Positions 58,263-64,000 of a stretch of DNA of 64,000 nucleotides are shown piece by piece. Positions within the stretch are counted from its first letter, which is position 1. Every line of letters starts with the position of its first letter. Source of the DNA: Sipunculus nudus (Eukaryota; Annelida; Sipuncula; Golfingiida; Sipunculidae). The DNA is taken from NCBI GenBank assembly GCA_026874595.1, contig CM049307.1, positions 51,335,370 through 51,399,369 on the forward strand, given 5' to 3'. The notes beneath the pieces were generated by a model. The model saw only the letters and a program-made list of their open reading frames with translations. It was not told the DNA's origin and did no database searches. Both the position numbers and the translations under genes were made by a program.

Positions 58263-59074
58263 GCGGTAGAGAGCACGAGTAAACTCTTGCGGGAAAGCAG
58301 TACCTGTGTAGACTTGACTTATGGTTCAGTTACTTATACTGTCATGGCGATAATTATATTCTTTGTTTGGATATAGGTCTGTCCATGCTCATGGCGGGCA
58401 TTGTTGGTCTTAAATTACTTAATTATAAAAAAGGGTATAACATAACAAAACGTAAAGATTTTTTTCAGCATTAAGGACATACTTCAAATAGTGGTTATAC
58501 GATGGAAATATCAATTAAAATTTCGAAAATTGATCGATTATATTAATGCATGATCTTTATAATCATGATCGATTAAGTTGGTGGCATCTTAGCATAATCG
58601 GTCAGACATGATTATCTATGCACATACAATTCTCTATCTGTCAGAGAAATATGAATAACGACTCATAAACTAGCGAACAGTATAAAAACCTAAAAAAAAG
58701 TCAAATACCAAGCCGTTTCATTGACTTTTCCTAGATGCATATTCAATTCATATTTGATTTACTCGATTAATATGTATATATATATATATATATATATATG
58801 TAATCCTAGAAGCAGAATTCAGAGTAATATGTGCGGTACATTAAATAACCGATCACCGATTGATCGATTCTTATCATCGAATAAGATTTTATAACCAACT
58901 TTTACCACTAAAGTATCTAGTGTAAATTCAAGCCCACTATCTGGAGACGGTGCCTACCAACCTCTATTTCTCACTCATTAGTGTCTAAAAAACTTGCAGT
59001 TTTAAAAAAGACAGGACGCTAACTAGAAACACGGCTTTCTCTATGCTAGTCCTGTCGCCGTTTTGCTAAGACAA
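58263..59074. other. AT-rich DNA with a short (AT)n run
   Basis: An AT microsatellite is at 58772-58800. GATCGATTA-type inverted words occur near 58530-58580. No gene features. Confidence 0.45.
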
Positions 59075-59253
59075 GGTTCGTTCACACATGTCGGGGTGTC
59101 GATCGTCCGCGATATGTCCCGATTTCCCGATCGGGTTAACATCAGCGTTGGGGTAATATCGAGATATTTCGGTGGAATCATCGGGACACATCAGGGTGAC
59201 ATCGGGACAAACCGTGGGACATCGGGATGTAAAGGGCGATGTGTGAGCCAGCC
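59075..59253. mobile_element. Inverted-repeat MITE candidate rich in CATCGGGACA
   Basis: GGTTCGTTCACACAT (59075-59089) and ATGTGTGAGCCAGCC (59239-59253) are imperfect inverted repeats (about 11 of 15). The interior is filled with CATCGGGACA/TGTCCCGAT variants. Resembles the TTAA foldback at 10621 in style but not in sequence. Confidence 0.5.
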
Positions 59254-59320
59254 TTTCAGCCAGGTATTCACTTAACTTTTTTATCTGTTCGAAAACATTC
59301 TTACAACGTTTCAGTAGCAT

Positions 59321-59400
59321 AACAGGCTTCTGTGGCTCAGGGGTAGAGTACAGGACTCAAAGCCGGGAGGTCGTGAGTTCAAAGATCCAGTAACAAGCTT
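59321..59400 (+). ncRNA. tRNA-derived element or tRNA pseudogene
   Basis: TGGCTCAGGGGTAGAG (59333-59348) is a good A-box/D-arm and GTGAGTTCAAAGATCC (59373-59388) a degenerate B-box, spaced as in a tRNA. A loop CTCAAAG would present CAA, but the anticodon stem does not pair and the acceptor stem is absent. Most likely the head of a SINE or a decayed tRNA. Confidence 0.55.
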
Positions 59401-60455
59401 TCTGCTATAAAACGATACCAGTAAGGCTGTTACTATATTTATAGTCCTATCAGGATTGTGAAAATCATATGTTATTGTAATAACAACACAGAATGATATT
59501 TTTTTTATCAAATTACTTGAAACAAATAAGGTTAAAATACAACTAAAATGTTTAATGTTGAACAAACACTTACAGACAGAGAATTGTCAAATTATTGAGA
59601 AAATTCAGAACCATAATTCATGCATAGATATATAATTGCATTTCTTCAGTTAATTATAGCTATCAGTATCCCTTATGGCAGCTGAGCCCAGCAAATACTA
59701 CCCTTGACACGGGAAAAGCCCTCCGACCCTTGACCCCTGACCTTTATCCCCTGTCTAATCGCAAGCCTTCCTGACAACCATCGTTGGTTCAAAGTACGTC
59801 TAGTCACACACCCCTTGCCACGGCGGACTATTGATTATTATTCTTGGAACGAACCAATCAACCTCTCCGATCTCCCTGGGCGGCTGGTTATCTCAAGGAC
59901 GGCGGACCCCCCACGTTCTGAGAGTTTTACAGCACCTCATATAACTTAAACTCGGGTGAAAGATAGCGCAAGGAACACTGGGAAGTGTCATTGAAGAGTT
60001 TCAAAATAAAAGTAAGAACGATAGGAACAAAATATGTTTTATTTTGGTCTCCCACTCGGAGTTTAAAGATTGAAATGCATCTGTTTTATTATATAAACGT
60101 AATATTTTCTACGCGACATGGTACAAAATAAACGAAGATTTTTAAACTGGATAATTAATATATAAATAATACTCAAACTGTACTTGGGGTGATCATCAGA
60201 TAACTGACGCTTGTGGGGAACCTAGTTGTTGCTATTTTCTTTTTGCTCAATCCGGTAGTTTCAGGTGTAGGCATTTTGAGACTAATTCACTACGCTTGTT
60301 TACTACGATTATCCACGTGTCACTTTTGGGATGTAATATTCTGTATTTTTCCTCCAAAACTCGGAGTAATAACTCGATGCTCCAATGTGCTTAACGTTTA
60401 GGTAACTTGCTTTACCTTATCGAGCACTATGCTGCAAGCACTGAAACCTACTTAG

Positions 60456-60459
<4 letters not shown>
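59401..60459. other. Unassigned DNA with a GC-richer patch and DR1-type site
   Basis: 59690-59930 is GC-richer. TGACCCCTGACCT (59731-59743) is, on the minus strand, AGGTCAGGGGTCA, a consensus DR1 nuclear-receptor half-site pair. AACCAATCA follows near 59853. No exon was found next to it. Confidence 0.35.

Positions 60460-60517
<58 letters not shown>
60460..60517. repeat. (AT)n-(TG)n compound microsatellite
   Basis: AT repeat to about 60497, then TG repeat to 60517. Confidence 0.97.
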
Positions 60518-60689
60518 CTGAAGAATTCCAATATCCTATTGATGAAAGATAGCCGTGATGATATGTTGCACGCAAACAGGAAGACACAAGTACGGAAAAA
60601 TAAAGCTTTCTTAATTGTACTTGAAAAGATCAACTCCACGAACTAATAAAACATGTTTGTAGCGTTAACTCTGTAAAAAGGTGACCGAC

Positions 60690-60850
60690 ATTCGAATGGT
60701 ACACGAAACCAGTTGCTAAGTAACCGATGACGCACGGACGATATTCTACAGGTGTACCTCGCACAATAGCAAAAGCTGAATGGTCAGTTACAAATGTGCT
60801 AACGAATGCGTGACAGAAGTGCTATGATACTTAAATATACACTAATTCCA
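60690..60850 (-). repeat. Dispersed repeat, inverted copy of 47630-47800
   Basis: TTGCTAAGTAACCGATGACGCACGGACGATAT and GGTGTACCTCGCACAATAGCAAAAG are the reverse complement of the 47.7-kb segment. Confidence 0.75.
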
Positions 60851-60909
60851 CGTTAAAGGTTTGACGGTATTAACAGCCATTTGTTCGATTTCGAAGAGGA
60901 CCGGCAGAA

Positions 60910-60934
60910 GACACACACACACACACACACACAC

Positions 60935-60994
<60 letters not shown>

Positions 60995-60995
60995 T
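60910..60995. repeat. (AC)n-(AT)n compound microsatellite
   Basis: CA repeats interrupted once by CCTCAC, ending in AT repeats. Confidence 0.97.
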
Positions 60996-61304
60996 TACTA
61001 GTAGGATATGAGTGCTGAATCCAACAGTGCTTTATTAGCTTGATGCAAAGAGCTGATACGCAGAATTTATAACGATAAAGGACAGTTACACATTAACACG
61101 TGTTTTCATGCTACCGAATCGTCATATGTGAACTATTGACGAAAGGTTGGTGTCGTTATTGTATTATCTGTCGAAGCACTTAGTCATGGACAGACGGGAA
61201 TGTATATAGAGTTAAGGATTATGTCTGTATTTTGAAATGAGCTCTGATCTTCTGTTGAGTCTTTGTGTCTTTGGGATAATTATGGTTTGTAGCTTTTCAT
61301 CCAG

Positions 61305-61387
61305 GCAGAGATTACAACTTGGGAGCTATCTTATGGCTAGGTCGCAGGTCAATTAGAGTAGCCTTTTCCCAGACACACTGGAATCAG
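61305..61387 (+). CDS. Candidate internal exon (phase-compatible with 56327-56402)
   Basis: TAGCTTTTCATCCAG| precedes an 83-base stretch that, entered in phase 1, is fully open (RDYNLGAILWLGRRS, then IRVAFSQTHWNQ) and ends at AATCAG|GTACCT, a donor-like site. Other frames have stops. Phase matches the end of the 56327 exon across a ~4.9-kb intron. Product unknown. The evidence is only splice-site and frame consistency. Confidence 0.28.
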
Positions 61388-62687
61388 GTACCTTATATTC
61401 GGTTTGTTAGGACAAAATGAAGCCATTTCCGGTGGCCTGAGTATATTTTGTCTCGCTAGATAGTCTACTCCTTGTTTTTAAAAGAATCACTAGAGTCTGA
61501 TTTATTTGTAAAGACCGAAGCCCTCATACCACGTGGGTTTCCCAAATACCTTAGGGTTTGTTTATATATGACGGGGCGCTCACCGACAGACCAAGGCACA
61601 TACAAGTAAAATTACCGAACGACATATTAAGAGCTCTGAGGAAAGGGATATGTCACAGAGGTGCTGCACATTAAGCATTCCTCAAAGTTTGTAACTCATC
61701 ATTCAACAAACGTTGTTACTTTGTGGTATTTTATCATTTGAAAATGTAACAGTTTTTGCTTTTCTTATGTCTGTGAACATGATTTTAATAGAACTTGGTT
61801 CAAATGCATTTAAATGCAAAATGTAAATGGGACTAAGTATATGCCTATGCTTTTGTACGTGCATTTGCATGTGCACTTGAACTCTCCTGATATAAAGGCA
61901 TGTGCATGTTGCAACGATCAAAAAGGTGAAGTTGCTGCAACTTGTCAATGGTACAAAATGATAGAATATTATTGAAAAAATGTTCATGATGCTTTAATGA
62001 AGGCCGTCTTTGTGATTTAATTCTGAAATATCACTTAGTACTAAATTAGTTTTTTGAAGGCAAATGATTTTTTGTGCCTCTGCAATTTAATGCAAAAATT
62101 TGTTTTACAAATTGAAATGCAAAGTGGTGTTCATTGGAACCCCGACTTGAGTATACTCTTTCGGGTACTCGGACTTGTACTCGGACCCGGAAGTAAGGAT
62201 TCGAGATATCGAGAAACTTGACTCAGGATCGAAGAAGGTAGCCATAGACTCGAAACACAAGGACTCGGATTTGGGCTCTGAACTTGGACTCATATGGTGT
62301 TGGCTGGATAACATCACTGAGCATTTAATAAGACGCCAGTCGTAGATAGAATGGTAAATTGAATGGGAGATTTGGAAACTGCGGCCAGGCACCCGCAGGA
62401 TCTCTCGACGTGGCACGCTGAGCAGAATCGGCCTCACAGGATTAAGACTCCGCTTGTTAAGGTTTGTTCGGCTTTGAAACCTAAGCCAGAAATTGCACCA
62501 GGGATTCTAAATACACAAGTGGCAAAGCTATAAATGTAGTTGAGAGAGTAAAGGAGTATGTTAAAATATGCTGGACAAGAATTGTTTCAAAGCAGCTAAC
62601 ATAAACATGGATGTTTTCATTTATAAGACTTCAATTTCGGAGTCTAGATTAACTTTTTTAGTAGAAACGACCGCTTGGTGTTTCCAG
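61388..62687. other. Unassigned DNA with degenerate GGACTCG array
   Basis: 62155-62290 contains many ACTCGGACTTG/GGACTCG variants, also seen at 9768, 16062 and 47213. The minus-strand frame 62105-62437 is a by-product of that array. The rest is featureless. Confidence 0.45.
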
Positions 62688-62758
62688 TTAAAAATTTGGT
62701 TGTTTCTTGGTGCCATTTGCAGTCCATCGCAAGAAGCAGCCTATCTAACCAAGAACAG
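62688..62758 (+). CDS. Candidate internal exon inside a longer ORF
   Basis: GCTTGGTGTTTCCAG| precedes 71 bases open in phase 0 (LKIWLFLGAICSPSQEAAYL, then TKN), ending AACAG|GTGTGC. Phase 0 fits the end of the 61305 exon. The same frame is open from 62568 to TAA at 62874-62876 (102 codons, cysteine-rich later part), so an intronless ORF is the alternative. I do not recognise a family. Confidence 0.25.
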
Positions 62759-62876
62759 GTGTGCCTGCAGTTTAGTTAACAGCACTTTCAAGCCAAGCTG
62801 TTCTTGCTTTAGCTTGTTTGCATTTGTTGAGAACCGGGGTCTCAATAATCTCTGGCAAAGTCTGTCTGCCCTATAA

Positions 62877-63170
62877 CAGGAAAGTGGCAGCAGAACAGAT
62901 CAACTAGACATTTCCTTCCTTCTACTAGTATTTCCTGAAAAGCGTACAACGTAATTATGAGCAGCGTACAGTAAGATCATAACATAAAGTAAATTGATAT
63001 CATGATCCCCCATTAAGCAATTTGGTGGGTCTGTTTAAAGGAACGCGAGAACTGCATAGGCGTATAATCAAGCGTTTCACGTCAATCATAAAGAAGCTGA
63101 AGGCCAAAAGACCGGGGTCATCAGAGACAGAGGTTTTTTTATTCAACGGTTGGAATGTTACAAGTTGATC

Positions 63171-63237
<67 letters not shown>

Positions 63238-64000
63238 CACAGAAATATAACAGGACGTTCGTAGATTTATATCAGAGCCAATTTTATTGTGTAAAATGTC
63301 CATTATTTACTCCCGCATGGGGTAAAAATTCAATCTGGTAATATAACAAACCAGTACATTTTTATAACTGCACAAATCCAGAATTACTGCTACACGTTGA
63401 ACATTAACAGTTGCAAAAAAGTTATCAACTGCACGCTAAAATTTACCTTTGGTATTTAATAGATTTCACTCGTTTATCCTGGTTGGTTCAGTGCGGCATT
63501 TGTACATTCTTTAAATTGTTGTTAACAATGGCTAGTCGTGTGCGCTGACACCGATATCCAGGGAAAAAGTCTGCCTTAGAGACATAATTTTTATATTAAC
63601 ACTTGCCGGTTTTCTTGTGTGATTCTGCATTCATCTTGTAGATTATTATAGAATGCTGTAAAATCCAGAGGGAATAGGAAGCTCTAGAGCTGAGATGCCC
63701 TAACCTGGCTTCATCATCTGCCACAACAGTTCCGTATTTATGGGTACACCCTCTGTGGCAGCGTTATCTCTTCACCTTCATGCACGCAATCTTTTATCTT
63801 CTGCCGAGAATTTAAACTTCCTGCACAAAAGAGATACAAAACTTAACATGTGATTATTTTTCCTTTAATTACGACATGTTAGCCGTACAGCCAGTTGTCT
63901 TTTAGATTGACAATTATAACTGTATTTCTGCCAAAAGCTTGGGATGTGCATATTAGCGATATGGTGTTGATGTAAGCAAAAGTCATTATTATATGGAAAT
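62877..64000. other. AT-rich DNA with (AT)n and repeat remnant, nothing else recognised
   Basis: 63100-63420 resembles 51650-52000 (diverged interspersed repeat) and is split by a pure AT microsatellite at 63174-63236. The final 580 bases show no features. Confidence 0.5.

Noticed and set aside
62105-62437. 110-codon minus-strand ORF rich in serine and glutamate
   Set aside because: Half of it is the translation of the degenerate GGACTCG array.

Overview
The window is AT-rich eukaryotic DNA with almost no long open reading frames. It holds many dinucleotide and trinucleotide microsatellites, homopolymer G/C runs, minisatellites, small inverted-repeat transposons and decayed retrotransposons. 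Nothing resembles a bacterial or viral gene layout. An invertebrate is most likely, probably a lophotrochozoan. A bivalve mollusc is my guess from the general repeat character, including a GGTGGCGCCACC repeat family and a GACGGACG-rich block. That assignment is inference.

Layout. 1-7 kb: a ~100-bp tandem repeat, a possible small 3'-terminal coding exon, and an inverted-repeat element at 3.1-3.9 kb. 7-9.6 kb: two solo LTRs of one Ty3/Gypsy-type family inserted in (AT)n tracts, then the 3' end of a LINE-type reverse transcriptase. 10.6-11.1 kb: a foldback MITE flanked by TTAA. 17-21.7 kb: a 260-bp tandem duplication, then the main LTR element on the minus strand (full LTR, duplicated 3' end, partial LTR, decayed reverse transcriptase and RNase H). 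23.5 kb: a possible minus-strand exon. 27-31 kb: a field of diverged tandem repeats. 32-45 kb: three copies of one long dispersed repeat, the first split by a 1.6-kb hAT-type element whose empty site is preserved in the other two copies. 42-50 kb: further MITEs (hAT-like, pogo/mariner-like) and a GC-rich block.

52-63 kb is the most gene-like part. On the minus strand two exon-like segments (53925-54098 and 52356-52415) have compatible phases. On the plus strand there is a CCAAT/TATA promoter-like segment, a first-exon candidate at 56327-56402, and two phase-compatible downstream exon candidates at 61305-61387 and 62688-62758. Between the two sets lies a 188-bp satellite whose unit contains an LTR-end/primer-binding-site-like motif and is joined to a tRNA-like segment. 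If these exons are real, the window covers intergenic and intronic DNA of divergently placed genes. No gene in the window can be named with confidence.
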